The position numbers and the translations under genes were made by a program. Source: Leishmania martiniquensis (taxonomy: Eukaryota; Euglenozoa; Kinetoplastea; Trypanosomatida; Trypanosomatidae). From it: a stretch of DNA of 64,000 nt. Shown one piece after another: positions 28,870-39,730 of the stretch; position 1 is the stretch's first letter; each line of letters begins with the position of its first letter. The stretch is from contig NC_090168.1 of NCBI RefSeq assembly GCF_017916325.1, positions 836,143-900,142 on the forward strand. The letters are read 5' to 3'. Below the pieces are notes generated by a model. It was not told where the DNA came from. It saw nothing but the letters and a program-made list of their open reading frames with translations, and made no database searches.

Positions 28870-30162
28870 ATGACTGAATTCAAGAAGCTGACAACGCTGG
28901 CGGACGCCCTCGCTCAAGATGTACTTACTTTGAAGGCTTGCTGCACAGGCAATGACCATGGCGGCTATAACGGGAGTGCAGTCAAGGATCTTGACTCCAG
29001 TCTTTCTAGTTATGATGCGGAGCATTTGTACCAACTCTCAACCCGCATCCGTGAGGCTGTTGCTGACGGTATACCAAGATTGCGGAAGATCGTACTAAAG
29101 GCGCGGGAGACGGATCCCAATAGGCAAATCTACAACGAAGCAATGTGTGCAAAGATCGAAGCACTGCTCCTTGCTTTCGGCAAAGCCCTTCAGTTTCTAG
29201 CACCGAACTATTTCGATGATTTAAAGGAGAGGGGCACGTCTTCCCCCGATGCTTGTGGCGAGCACAGTGTGTTCGATGGTTTGCTTAATGCAAATTTTGA
29301 TCCTAATCTGCTTTTGGAACTGTCCGCGTCATTGCAGGCAGCAGATAATGTGCACAATCACTACATACTACAGCGAGCAAAGGCCGAGGCGTGGCGGTCG
29401 CGCGTAGTGCAGGGGTTGGCAGATGCGGTGACGTTCGAGGCCCAAAATCGGGCGCTCATTTTGGCCGAGGAGAAAGTCAGCCGAGCAGCTGCGATTGAGG
29501 AAAAGCGAGTTGATAAACTTATTGTCGCGAAAATCATGGAGGCGCGCGCAGAGGCAAAGTGGCAAAGTGAAGTGCAGCGCAGGGGTGTCGAATGGAGTCT
29601 CCTCAAAACTGCCGCCGCATCTATCGGTGACGTCGATACGATCCCCCTTTTTCTACGCAGCTACATTTCGGATGAGGCTCTTCGACTTGCGACCGCATGC
29701 CATGCACAGCAGCTGATCAAGGCTCTCTTGAGTACCCCTGAGGACATGAATATTCGTCGGTTGCGAAATAACAACGAACATCTCATTTGTGACTACGGCC
29801 ACCCGTGCTTGAGTGCGTACGACCCTCAAACTGGAGATCGATGCACGTGCCAGGCGGCCGTTTACGCAGCCGAGGTGTTGTGGTGCCGCATGGGATACAC
29901 GATTCGCTACACAAAGCTGCCTGATCGGTCTCTCGACGTGGCGAGAAGGGAGCCCAGGGCTTGCTCCTTGCGACTTCCTTGTGGGCAAGCCTTGTCAGTG
30001 CACACCTACGAACCTATGGGGTTCGAAGACTATTCAGAGCGGCTCTTTGAGCTGGCTGAGCCGGACGCAATGGAGCATGCAGACGAGTGGATGGAGTGGT
30101 ATGCCATGATGCAGCGCATGGAGGTGACACTTTCACGCATGCTACCAGGATCGGATCGATAG
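28870..30162 (+). CDS. PUB-domain-like protein
   Basis: A 430-residue soluble protein. Residues about 60-250 form a charged, helical, partly coiled-coil region. At about residues 265-345 the sequence DEALRLATACHAQQLIKALL followed by a loop and IRRLRNNNEH resembles the PUB (PUG) domain: an L-x-x-L helix pair, then a short loop with R-x-I-R-x-x-N. PUB domains bind the C-terminus of p97/VCP in cofactors such as PNGase and UBXD1. The match is partial and the assignment moderate. A C-terminal acidic, Met/Trp-rich helix follows. The open frame begins with TTG; the first ATG is at 28870, just after an AG. A Derlin gene lies two genes upstream, but co-transcription here is not evidence of shared function. 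Confidence 0.7.
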   Translation: MTEFKKLTTLADALAQDVLTLKACCTGNDHGGYNGSAVKDLDSSLSSYDAEHLYQLSTRIREAVADGIPRLRKIVLKARETDPNRQIYNEAMCAKIEALLLAFGKALQFLAPNYFDDLKERGTSSPDACGEHSVFDGLLNANFDPNLLLELSASLQAADNVHNHYILQRAKAEAWRSRVVQGLADAVTFEAQNRALILAEEKVSRAAAIEEKRVDKLIVAKIMEARAEAKWQSEVQRRGVEWSLLKTAAASIGDVDTIPLFLRSYISDEALRLATACHAQQLIKALLSTPEDMNIRRLRNNNEHLICDYGHPCLSAYDPQTGDRCTCQAAVYAAEVLWCRMGYTIRYTKLPDRSLDVARREPRACSLRLPCGQALSVHTYEPMGFEDYSERLFELAEPDAMEHADEWMEWYAMMQRMEVTLSRMLPGSDR

Positions 30163-30794
30163 TTCTTATACTTGCCCTTTTTCTTGATGTGCAACCTCAT
30201 GAGAATGTATGGGAGGACTGCTTTCGCAGCGATGCTGTCTACAATGGTTCGTATGAATAATGAAAAGGGACCAGGGAGCGGTGGCCAACATCATCTATGG
30301 ATACAGAACTGGCAAATACTCAAAGTCGTTGACTCCCTCACGTACTGAACGCTGCATACTCTGCATTCTACTGGCGCCATCCCTCACCTCTCATACCGCT
30401 TTTTCGTATCCTCTGTCGTATTTGTGCTCTTCGATCCTTGCGATTCGCGCCACTAGAGCTCATAGGAATATCTGCGCATGCGGAGGGATACCGTTTTCCC
30501 CTCTTCTCTCTCCTTTTCGTCCCCTTTACTGGAGCCTTGCACACGCAGGTAGGCTTTCTGTGCCCCACCCCGGGGGTGGTGAGCAGTTTGACTGTAGTGC
30601 ACTCTGGCGCTGTGGCGTGGAGGCTTTGATGGGCTCATGCGCAGCGCCTGAGCCGATCGAGCCGTCACGAACTGCTTTCGCCCATTGCTTTCGCTCTGTT
30701 GTGATCACAACTGTGGCTTCTCTTGTTGGTGCGGGCTGCTTTTTTTGTCTTTTTGCTTACCTTTCCTCTGCGCGCCAGTTAGGTGGTGCCGGCG
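30163..30794. other. Intergenic spacer
   Basis: The 3' UTR of the PUB-like gene followed by a pyrimidine-rich 5' flank of the DYRK gene. No gene is seen. Confidence 0.6.
30738..30778 (+). promoter_or_regulatory. Predicted spliced-leader acceptor for the DYRK gene
   Basis: A T/C-rich tract ends in GCCAG at 30778, with a second AG at 30782. It is followed by the first ATG at 30795. The frame formally opens at a GTG (30783), which is not used. Confidence 0.6.
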
Positions 30795-33644
30795 ATGCGC
30801 CCCGAAGATGGATCGGGCGCGTCGGGCGCTTCTCCGATTTCCGCATCAGAGGCGCTGCGCCAGTTCGGCGGCTACCTCACAGCGTACGAGCGGAGAGAGA
30901 TTGTGCAATACGAGGCAGTTCACTATGCTGGCCAAAGGTGCGTCGACAAAGTGAAGTCATCAGCCAACGGTAACAATGATGGCTACGACACCGAGGAAGG
31001 TGAGTACATCTTCTGCGTCAGGGATCATATCGCTTACCGCTACGAGGTCCTTGAGGAGTTGGGAAGCGGTGCATTTGGCCAAGTATTCAAGGCCATCGAC
31101 CACGCTGATCAATCGATTGTAGCGGTTAAGGTGATTCGAAATCAGCGCAGAGTACTGCAGCAGGCGGAGCAGGAGATTAGCATTTTACAACACGTGAACG
31201 ACCGCGACCCGAAAGGGCTCTACGGCATCGTGCGCATGACTGACAACTTCAAGTTCCGCGGGCATGTTTGCATCAGCTACGAACTCCTGGGCGCTAACCT
31301 GTATGATTACTTGAAAGCGCACGATTTCTTCCCGATGTCGCTGTCGTTGGTCCGCAGCATTGCTGCGCGCATGCTGGTAGCGCTGACGTTTTTAGCGCGC
31401 GAGAACATAATCCACTGCGATCTGAAGCCTGAGAACATCTTGCTGCGCGACAAAGACCCTTCGGCCGTGAAAGTGGTCGATCTAGGCTCTGCGAGCTTCG
31501 ACGCCAAGAACGCGTACATGTACATCCAGTCGCGCTTCTATCGCGCACCGGAGGTGATTATGGAGCAGAAGTACGGCAAGGCAATCGATTGGTGGAGCTT
31601 CGGATGCATACTGTGCGAGCTGGCCAACGGCGACCCCATCTTTCCTGGCGAAGATGAAAAGGACCAGCTAGGGTGCATCATGGAGTATCTAGGGCCACCG
31701 CCAGAGGGCTTTGTAGAGGCCTCCTGTGCGCGCCGGAGGCGTGCATTCTTCGACGAACATCACAAACCGCGGCCGTGCACGACGCGCAAGGGTAGACAAC
31801 GGGAGCCAGGGTCTCGATCGCTGGCGAAGTTCCTGGGCGTCTCAGAGGACGACGACTTTCTGAGCTTTGTGCGCCTCTTTCTGCAGTGGGACCCGTCGAA
31901 GCGGGTCGCACCGCGAGAGGCGATGAAGCACCGCTGGATCTGTGACGAGTTTGTCTTTCCCAACCAGTCGGAGGAGAAGCAGGAGTTGTCATCCATGGCA
32001 AAAGAGAAGGACAGGCCTGCAGCGGTACCGATCAGCGTGCGCGTGCCTCAAGAGACTGCCGCACCGGTCAAAGCCGAGGGACTCGAGCCGGCCACTGCGG
32101 GGCAAGCTTCCACGATGCGTGAGGCGCCGGCGGATTCGCTGCCGGCGGGTGCTGCGCACCGCAGGGCGCAGCGGTCAGCGCCGCTGCCGCAGCCGCCTAC
32201 TGCCTGCACAGGCAGGGCGAACCACGGCACTTCCTCAGGTGACAGCGCCGTTCCTGCCGGCGCAGTGCTTCCCTCCCGCAACGCCTCTGCGAGAGCTACG
32301 ACGCGCGGCGCGACTGTGCCGCCAGACGCGAAGGTTCAGCGGCCGCCGGGGAAACAGCGACACAGCGGGCGCCTGCAGCGGAGCGGGCAGCGACGCTCCA
32401 CAGACATGGCGAACGTTGAAATGCCGGGCGCAGCCGCTGCTTCACCGAATCACTCGACATCTCTTCACTCTCCTTCGAACGCTGAGGGACCATTGGCAGT
32501 GAAAAGTACACGTGAGCTCATGGGCAACGCCAGTGGCGCTTCCTCTCCCGCTTCCTGCACTTGCCAAACAGCAACACAGGCGATTAACATGAGACCTCAC
32601 CGACCGCGCCTCGCTGACGAAGTGCTCTCTCCAGAAGTTCTGCCACCTGCGGTCTTGCGCTCCAGCGCCAGCCCGGTCACCGTCACCTCCCCTTGCAGGA
32701 ATGCGCACTCGCCTGAGAAAGGATCACCGAATGTGTCGCACGACAACACCGTCAACGCGCAAGGCGGCGTCGGCGTACGGGACGTTCACACGAGAGTCTT
32801 GGGACCTCGCCGGAAGAGTGAGTGCTCCGAGACGAAGGCAGGCACTGCCGATTCATTTGACAGGAGTGGCGGCACCGTTTCCCTTCAGAGTCTTTCACGA
32901 TGGTCTAGCCCGAAAGGGGCGGTACAATTGGGCAGAAACCGGGAGGGGAGTGCAAGTCTGTCAGCGAGGCGGGATGGACAAGGCAGTGCGTCGCCTGGGG
33001 TGCCGGCTGAGTCTCCGAAGGGGCAAGCGGCAAGGCAGCGCACAGAGTACTTGATCAACCTCGGCACAGCGACCGTGCTGCCCGCCGAGGCGTACCAGCC
33101 CGTTGCGGTACAAGACAGACGACAAGGGGGAGAGTCCATGCTACCGTCAGAGTCGCCGCCGCTCAGCGAATGCGCTAGCTGTCGAGATCCCCAAAAAGTG
33201 GAACTTGCACTGAACTGCACGCGCCCTACGGAAGCGCTGTCGGAGTCGGTCGGCAAGAGTGAGACAGCCCAGGTCTCGCTGCAGCCGCGCGGCCCCTCTG
33301 CTACCCCTTCTGGCCCATCTGCCGTTGCGGCATCCCCGCTAACGACAGAGTGTGTGCTTCGGCAACGCGGCCCTCATTGCAATATGGCCGCTATGCGTGG
33401 CAGCGGGGCCGCACAAGTCGCCACAGGAAGCCGGTGCTCTGTAGGGGGCGCCGCAGTGCCGACATCGGAAAGGCCAGCTTTTCAACCCAGCGGCATGCGA
33501 CTGTTGCCACCTCGGCAGGTGCTGGGCCGGCGATCTCAACCGCTGCTGCAGAGCGGTGCTGGGGTTCGAGGCGAGGATGTGGTGAAGCCTTCTTCCACCA
33601 CGATGTTGCAGCTTCCATTGCTCAAGAGATACCCCGCTCGATGA
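30795..33644 (+). CDS. DYRK-family protein kinase
   Basis: A 949-residue dual-specificity kinase. A DYRK-homology box lies at about residues 27-46 (LTAYERREIVQYEAVHYAG), as in DYRK2-type kinases. The kinase domain follows with G-loop 90-95, Lys112 and HCDLKPEN (207-214). The DFG motif appears as DLG (229-231). The activation loop has the intact YxY of DYRKs within YMYIQSRFYRAPE (241-253). The second Tyr of YxY is autophosphorylated during synthesis in this family. A charged insert after residue 300 includes a CARRRR patch. The C-terminal half (about 400-949) is Ser/Pro/Gly/Ala-rich and probably disordered. The start is at 30795, after the splice acceptor. DYRKs regulate differentiation and stress responses in other eukaryotes, including trypanosomes. 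It is followed by a 7-kb stretch without a confident gene. Confidence 0.9.
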   Translation: MRPEDGSGASGASPISASEALRQFGGYLTAYERREIVQYEAVHYAGQRCVDKVKSSANGNNDGYDTEEGEYIFCVRDHIAYRYEVLEELGSGAFGQVFKAIDHADQSIVAVKVIRNQRRVLQQAEQEISILQHVNDRDPKGLYGIVRMTDNFKFRGHVCISYELLGANLYDYLKAHDFFPMSLSLVRSIAARMLVALTFLARENIIHCDLKPENILLRDKDPSAVKVVDLGSASFDAKNAYMYIQSRFYRAPEVIMEQKYGKAIDWWSFGCILCELANGDPIFPGEDEKDQLGCIMEYLGPPPEGFVEASCARRRRAFFDEHHKPRPCTTRKGRQREPGSRSLAKFLGVSEDDDFLSFVRLFLQWDPSKRVAPREAMKHRWICDEFVFPNQSEEKQELSSMAKEKDRPAAVPISVRVPQETAAPVKAEGLEPATAGQASTMREAPADSLPAGAAHRRAQRSAPLPQPPTACTGRANHGTSSGDSAVPAGAVLPSRNASARATTRGATVPPDAKVQRPPGKQRHSGRLQRSGQRRSTDMANVEMPGAAAASPNHSTSLHSPSNAEGPLAVKSTRELMGNASGASSPASCTCQTATQAINMRPHRPRLADEVLSPEVLPPAVLRSSASPVTVTSPCRNAHSPEKGSPNVSHDNTVNAQGGVGVRDVHTRVLGPRRKSECSETKAGTADSFDRSGGTVSLQSLSRWSSPKGAVQLGRNREGSASLSARRDGQGSASPGVPAESPKGQAARQRTEYLINLGTATVLPAEAYQPVAVQDRRQGGESMLPSESPPLSECASCRDPQKVELALNCTRPTEALSESVGKSETAQVSLQPRGPSATPSGPSAVAASPLTTECVLRQRGPHCNMAAMRGSGAAQVATGSRCSVGGAAVPTSERPAFQPSGMRLLPPRQVLGRRSQPLLQSGAGVRGEDVVKPSSTTMLQLPLLKRYPAR

Positions 33645-34828
33645 GCATTCGGAGCCGGGTGCTCGAAAGCTGGTTAGAAAGCGGGCATGGATTCTTCCCC
33701 GAAGAGCTTGCTGGCAGTGACTCGAGGCGAGTGGGCTTGCGAGGAGAAGCCGTCATGAGGTCGACTGCCACGCACGTGCATCTCTGCATGTCGTCCGACT
33801 TTTATTCGTGACTCTGAGTACGATGCACACTTCAATGAAAAAAAAAGCACCGAATGGGAGAGCGGAGTCATCGTCACCGGTACGCGCGAGGAGTTACGAA
33901 AGATTTTTGCTAAAATTTGATTTTCTCCTTCCTTGGCGCTCTTTCGCCTTTTTCGTTTATGAATGGTGCGCGCTTCACCAACTTGGACACGTAGGCGCCT
34001 GTATGCTTGCATCCCCGCGCTTTGGGCACCACTCGTGGCGTGCGTATCGCGGTTCGCTGATTTTTCGATGCCAGCTCTCCACCCTCGCCTCGAGTCTGAG
34101 GGTCCGCCGTTCTATTCTGATTAGAGAGCAGTGAAAATGAGATCCCACATAAAAGTAGGCTTGCTGAAAGGAAGGGCGCATGCTCGATTGCAGCAAGCTG
34201 CCTTTCTCCAGTATAGTAGTGCGTCTTGCGCCACTGCTGCTCCTCTTCTAGATGGCATAGTTTTCGCGCCTTCACTGGCTACTTATTTATTTCCCTGGTG
34301 CTTGATCGTTACTTTCTCTTCCCCCTTTCCCTATACCTCGGTGAGCTTTCGGCGGGTGTATCGAGAGGGTTTCTCGCTTCACTCTGTGCCACGATGCAGA
34401 GGATGTATTACTTCATTCTTCTTTCTTTGGCTCTCTGGACCTTGCGTTATTCTTCCTACTGCTTCCTCCCTTTTCCATGCTTTTTTTTCGTCGAAGAATG
34501 CACTTTCCTCTCTTCTGTGTTGGAGAGGCGTAGAGAGCGCGCGGATGACAGTCGTACTGATGAGTTATGAGGGCGTCTCAAAATGCGCACGTGCGATACT
34601 CATCGCCTGGTGCCCGTGCACTAGATGGCCGAGGGCGAGGGTGAAACGTGCAGCCGCTCTTTGCCCCAATTACACTCTTTTGCTTCTTTCTCGTCGATCG
34701 ACGACCGCGCTCGCTCCGCAGCATTGTAGCACCATTCTGCAGCCCTCTTTTTCCTTCTGGCTGTCCTCATTTTTCTCTTCCCACTCAGCCTCTGGCTCTT
34801 CATCGTCACACTTTTTTTTTGAGTACAT

Positions 34829-34841
34829 TATATATATATAT
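34829..34841. repeat. (TA)n microsatellite
   Basis: A TA run following a T-run and continuing into GTGTGT. Confidence 0.9.
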
Positions 34842-35157
34842 GTGTGTGTATGTCCATGTATGCATCTCTCTCCTTCTCCTCTCTCCACTACCTTCGAATG
34901 TTGAAGGAAGCGAAGGGAAAAAGAAGGTGGGGCGCCACCTTCATCTTAGTTTACCCCCCCTTTTCCCTGGTCTCTTCCCGGTGCGTTCGACCGTGTGCTT
35001 TCAGCGCCTGAGAGCGTGTGTGCTGATGCGGAGGTGCTGAGCGAACCCGAAAAGCAACCACCACCACTACCAAAAACCAACGACCACAAAAGGGCGGTGG
35101 AGAGAGGTGATGGTGTGATTCAGTGTTGCATGTGCACATAAGTTTATTCTTTAATAT

Positions 35158-35310
35158 TTATCTTTCGACTGTTTCTTTGTCGTTTATATCATTTTTTTTT
35201 TCGCTTTCTTTAAATCATCATTTTTTCTGCCTTTGTTAGGAGTGTTTAGGTTTTGCCTTCCTATTTTTCTCGTTTCTTTTTATTGCCTTTGCTCTGTTCG
35301 TTTTTTTTTT
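35158..35310. other. A/T-rich, T-run block
   Basis: About 150 bp dominated by T and A, with several T-runs up to about 12 long. This is unlike the G/C-rich neighbourhood. No gene is present. Confidence 0.7.
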
Positions 35311-36726
35311 TTTGGATTTGTCTTCCCCCCCTCCCCCTTTCCCCCCCCCCCCCGCGAGTACGTGTGCCTGTGTGTATGAATGTGCATGCATGCGTGCGCG
35401 AGGCCATCAGTGCGTGGTCTCCTTTGACGGTACGTGCCAGCTAAAGCGAGCCCACAGGTGAAGAAGAAATGAGAGGCGTTATTATTTTTTTTCACTTCAT
35501 CGAACGTATTCGTTCCTCGGTATAACAGGCGCTACCCACAAGCTCTGCCTGACCGGTTCCAGGCCCGACCTCGTGGTACGAAGCAGCCGTAGGGAACGCT
35601 TTGCAGTGATGCGGACTCAGTGGCCAGAGCACGACCTCCCGCCTCAAACACAGCCCACCACTCGCCCAGAAAGTTCTCTCACAGCCACACCCATTACGCC
35701 AGCCGCCCACTGGTGCATCCCTCGGGGTACTACTCAGGCTCCCACCACCCACCCACAGAGCGGGAACTGGATTCTGACACGTCACGCACGGATTCATCCC
35801 TCGCTATCAGCGCGCAGCTGAGCGCATCGAAAGCAAAAAACTGCAGTCGACAACTGCTTAAAGGACACACACACACACATCAACACACGCAGTAGCGGCA
35901 TCGGTGGCATCGAAAAAACGAAAGGTAGAGGGCTGTTGAAGGTGAGAGAAAGGAGGTCTGAGGTACACAAAACGGTACGCAGCGAGGGAAAAGAACTATA
36001 GAAGAGTGAGCTTCCATGAAGCTATGTCGCGGCTGCCCTCTTCACAGCTTCTCCTCTGCTTTTCTCTTTGCTAATCACCCCTTTTTTTGAAATATCTTCT
36101 CCACACTTTTGTTGTGGCCTCTCCCGCTTGCTAACTAACTATACGCTCTGCTTTGGTACCGCTTTTTTTTCTTTCGCTATGCTCCCTTCTGCACTCCCTT
36201 TTTTTTGTTGTTGTTCGAGTCTCTCATGCGCGTTCTTTCTCGCCTGGCGAAAAGCCGATCCATCGCTTTCCCTCCTCCATGCACAGTGTGTGCCGCAGCT
36301 GGCAGGGGAGACGGAAGGCGGGGTGGGGTAGAATGGAGAGAAACGGATGGTGTACTGAAATCGCACCTAAATGGTCGTTTCCCCATCCTGGCCGTTTTTC
36401 TCCCTCTGAAATCGTGCACCACCTTGTAAAGGCTTGTCGTGGATGGCGGTGGTGGCGGTGGGCGGTGGCCATCAACCGTCATTCTTCCCCCCTCCCCCTC
36501 TTCTCTCCCTTTTCTCTCTCCCATTTCCGCGAGTGAGGAAAATACACAAACAAAAAAAGAAAAAATGCAATCAGAGGCTCTTCACACTTCTCTGGACTTC
36601 GGCAGACTGGTAAACGGCAACCGAGAGAAAAAGAGGAAAGGATCATCCGTTCCAGGGTCCAGGGCAGAGCCGCGGAATGCCATCTTGTCCTCCCACAGGC
36701 CCCTCTTACCTGCGTGGTCTCTTGCC

Positions 36727-36742
36727 TATATATATATATATA
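36727..36742. repeat. (TA)n microsatellite
   Basis: An uninterrupted TA run in the gene-poor stretch. Confidence 0.9.
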
Positions 36743-37752
36743 GATTCACCGAATACCAATTCGGCGGCCACACACAGACCTGTTGCTGGGGTATAGGGTC
36801 CCCCTCTCTCCCTATGCACAGGATATGATGACCAAAACAGAAACAGGTTTGTTGACGTGTCTCATTCTCTACCGGCCATCACCCTGACAAAGCGACAATC
36901 CCAGCCAAACACGCACACATACACATACACACACTCAGAAGTGGCGACAGACGAAATGCAACCTTCTTTCCACACGCCGCCGTTATGAGCGAAGGCAAAG
37001 GAGGAAACGCACTGGAGAGGGACTAAAAGACTGACATGGCAAGACGTGCCTCACAGCCCTCTCAGCGCTGCGGCGACGCAAAGAAAGCATCCGGGGGGGA
37101 TGCCGTGACGCACCGCATGGGCGTAAAGTGACGTATGCGCCCCCCCTCCCCCCCAGTGGCACGTATTCCTGTGAATGCAGGACTGCACCCAATACAAGGC
37201 GCGCTCTGGGATTAGTGAACAGCAGCGTTGCAAAATCCGCAGCTTGCCCACAGCGAAGGGAGGACTCCATGCGTCTCGCCTGGCCGAGGACCGCTTGACA
37301 CCCATGGCAGTGATGCTGGGCCCCCCCCCGCCCATTTCTCATACAGGCTGAATGCTTCACGTGACGCCATAGAGCCGCACGATCGGTCTGTGGTCGGCCT
37401 ATGGCACACGGCCTCGGCGTATACTCGACATCAGCACATCCGGGGACTCGAGCACCTGCCCCAGGGGTGCCGCACGACCCCAGCGGCTCCGGGCCCAAAG
37501 CCGCTGCTGCGATGCGATGGATGCGCCGGTAAAGCCGAAGGGAGGAGTTGGGCAGCGCCGATCATCGTGTCCGAGCACGCAGCACTGCACGGTGCGCGTA
37601 TAAGCTTGTCATTGCGTGCAGATCAGCCGGAGCCCATCAGCCTCATGCAATCACAGGAACCGTCGGCAGCGGAAGGCCACAGTCGAATTGAGCAACTCGC
37701 ACGCCAACGGCTCAATTCGAAAGGGCAGGGCTTGCCACGAATTGCGTGGCCC

Positions 37753-38085
37753 TCATGGCTGTCGATCCGCCAGGATTGGATGGGGGCGCGGTATATTCTG
37801 TGCGCCGAGCTCGATGCCTTCTGCCATGTCGCCCCGCCGTGAGACGAGGCGCGCAGCGGCGTTGTCTTGCGAGTCCGCCATCAGCGGCACATACGCTGCG
37901 CTCGGCCCGCAGGCGCCCGGTGGGGTGTGGCTGGGAGGCGGGCAATCATGCACAAAGCAGCGGACGTTGAGGCCCCCCTCTCTCTGCACCACCCTCACCG
38001 CACACATCATTCGATTGGCATCATCGTCATCATCGTGTTGCCGGCAGCTCGAGCGGGTCAGGGAGGGTAACGTTTTGCCGTGCCG
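37753..38085 (-). pseudogene. Minus-strand coding-like fragment
   Basis: An open minus-strand frame of 110 codons with strongly G/C-biased third positions and a protein-like composition. It begins with an Asp run and includes LNVRCFVHDC and ARLVSRRGDMAEGIELG. It ends in TGA at 37753. In the same frame downstream (to about 37051) further coding-like pieces are broken by stops. I could not identify a family. It lies antisense to the surrounding plus-strand unit, so it is either a relic or chance. Confidence 0.3.
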
Positions 38086-39304
38086 TCAGCGAAATGACGG
38101 AACGAATGGGGGCTGTCCGCTTTCCGGCAGCTCCCACCTCGCAGAGCCCCTCTTCGCTGCACCCGGTGAAGCGCTGGCGCAGATGGCGTGCCGCCCTCCT
38201 CCCCCACATTTTGGTTGCTTTTCGGTGGCCGAAGAAGCGCGACAGAAACCGACAGTCGTGTCAGGGACGCAGCGAGGGCCGCTGCGACGTTGAAAAAATG
38301 CGCGCGTTTGTAAGGCGCGTCACGAAAAGAGGAGCGTCTGAGCCGTTGATGACGCTTCACGATGTATGATGCACACGAGGAGCTGAGGCCCACACGCATT
38401 CCTTCAAGGCGGTATACCGAGGTGTATGCTCACCCAGATCGACAGGGTGAGGTGCCAGACGGCGATGGCGTGAACTTCTCCCCCCTTTCCCTCTTCACCT
38501 CTGTATTGGCGACATCTGCCCTCATCAGATGGGGTCGGCGATTGCTCCAGCGCAGATGATGGGGGCACTTCCCCCTCCTACAGCCGCACTGACGGAGGAT
38601 AGCGCGTGCGACCTCATAATCTACACAGATGCTGCGAGAGCAAGAAAGGGCGGGGACCTCTCATGGCGAAACGGAGTGAAGAAGGGCTTAACAGCAGCGC
38701 TGCCTCAGCCATTCAGCCCCGGCGGACGAGAGTCTCCGCTACCGTAGCAGAGCCCGCCCTTGCATTGTTTTCGGAAGCTCACGGTGTGCACAGCGAGCCT
38801 CGGGCAGCCAGCTGCATGCTACCCGAGTTTCGAAGAAAACGTGACTCCCTCTCAGCGGTGTGGTAACTGGCCACAGCACCCCCCTCCCCCCAGCGGGCTT
38901 TGACATTCGCGAGGCATCCGTAGCGAAGGCACCGCCTCTAATCCCGTTTGCTCATCGCGACAAAAAAAACGTCTCTTCCTCGACGAGCGGCGTTGGCCCT
39001 TCTGTGCGTTCTGCGTCAGTGGCCTCTGGGACTCCGCAGACCCTTTCCCCCCAAGGCGTCTGAGAACAGAGACGGAAAGAGAGAGTGAGAGCTCCTTTCT
39101 ACTGTGACTCAGTATTCCTTTTTGTTGCCGCTGTGCCAAGGCTGTGATGGGAACCTTCGAGTCACGGACGAAAACGGAATACTTGCCCTGCTCGTGGGCG
39201 GTCTTATCTCTTGATGGCTTGTGCACAGCAGAGCTCTTTTTTTTTGCCTCTTCCTCGTGGCGCTAAAGGCGTTGAAGCTGCGAGTGAGCCGACAGTAGAT
39301 GGGC

Positions 39305-39730
39305 TTAGTCTTTCACGACGACAGGAAACTCGCCTGCTTGCAAGGCTCGAGAGGGCAGCATAGGGGGCTGGTAAGTGGTGGTGAAGTGTGCCGAGCGTGC
39401 CAGTAGACATGGTGCTCCTTCTCCGTTGTGTGTCTTGTGCGTAGTCTTTCGCTGAGATTGTAGGGAGGCGGGTTTGCTGCCTTTTCGCCCCCGCTGCCGT
39501 TCTCGTGGCTCCCATGCCGCGTGCTGTGACCGAATGGAGTCCCACCGCGCGTGCCGGAAGTACACCTGTTGCGCAAAGCGGGCCGACGATGCACGACGGA
39601 AGGAAATGGGCAGGACAGACGGTGAGTGTGTGTGCCGTCGGTTTAAAGGATGTGGGCAGCAACGTTGTAGAACCGAAGAAAAGGGGCACGGGCATGCAGG
39701 TTGCCGAGCTCGATGCCTGCAGTACAACTC
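39305..39730 (-). pseudogene. Minus-strand gene relic with two compensating frame changes
   Basis: Read on the minus strand, a pyrimidine tract and TTAG at about 39731 is followed by coding-like peptide in one frame (around FAQQVYFRHARWDSIRSQHA). It then continues in a second frame (around PPYNLSERLRTRHTTEKEHH) and returns to the first (ending in ALQAGEFPVVVKD, then TAA at 39305). The two changes, near 39505 and 39380, would compensate each other. The short Tyr/Arg/His-rich style recalls small axonemal or cytoskeletal proteins, but no family is assigned. It could be a pseudogene, an indel-bearing allele or a base-calling problem. Confidence 0.3.

Noticed and set aside
26418..30162. Derlin and PUB-like genes as a functional ERAD operon
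   Set aside because: Trypanosomatid polycistrons are not functionally clustered as a rule, and the HAD-like gene lies between them.
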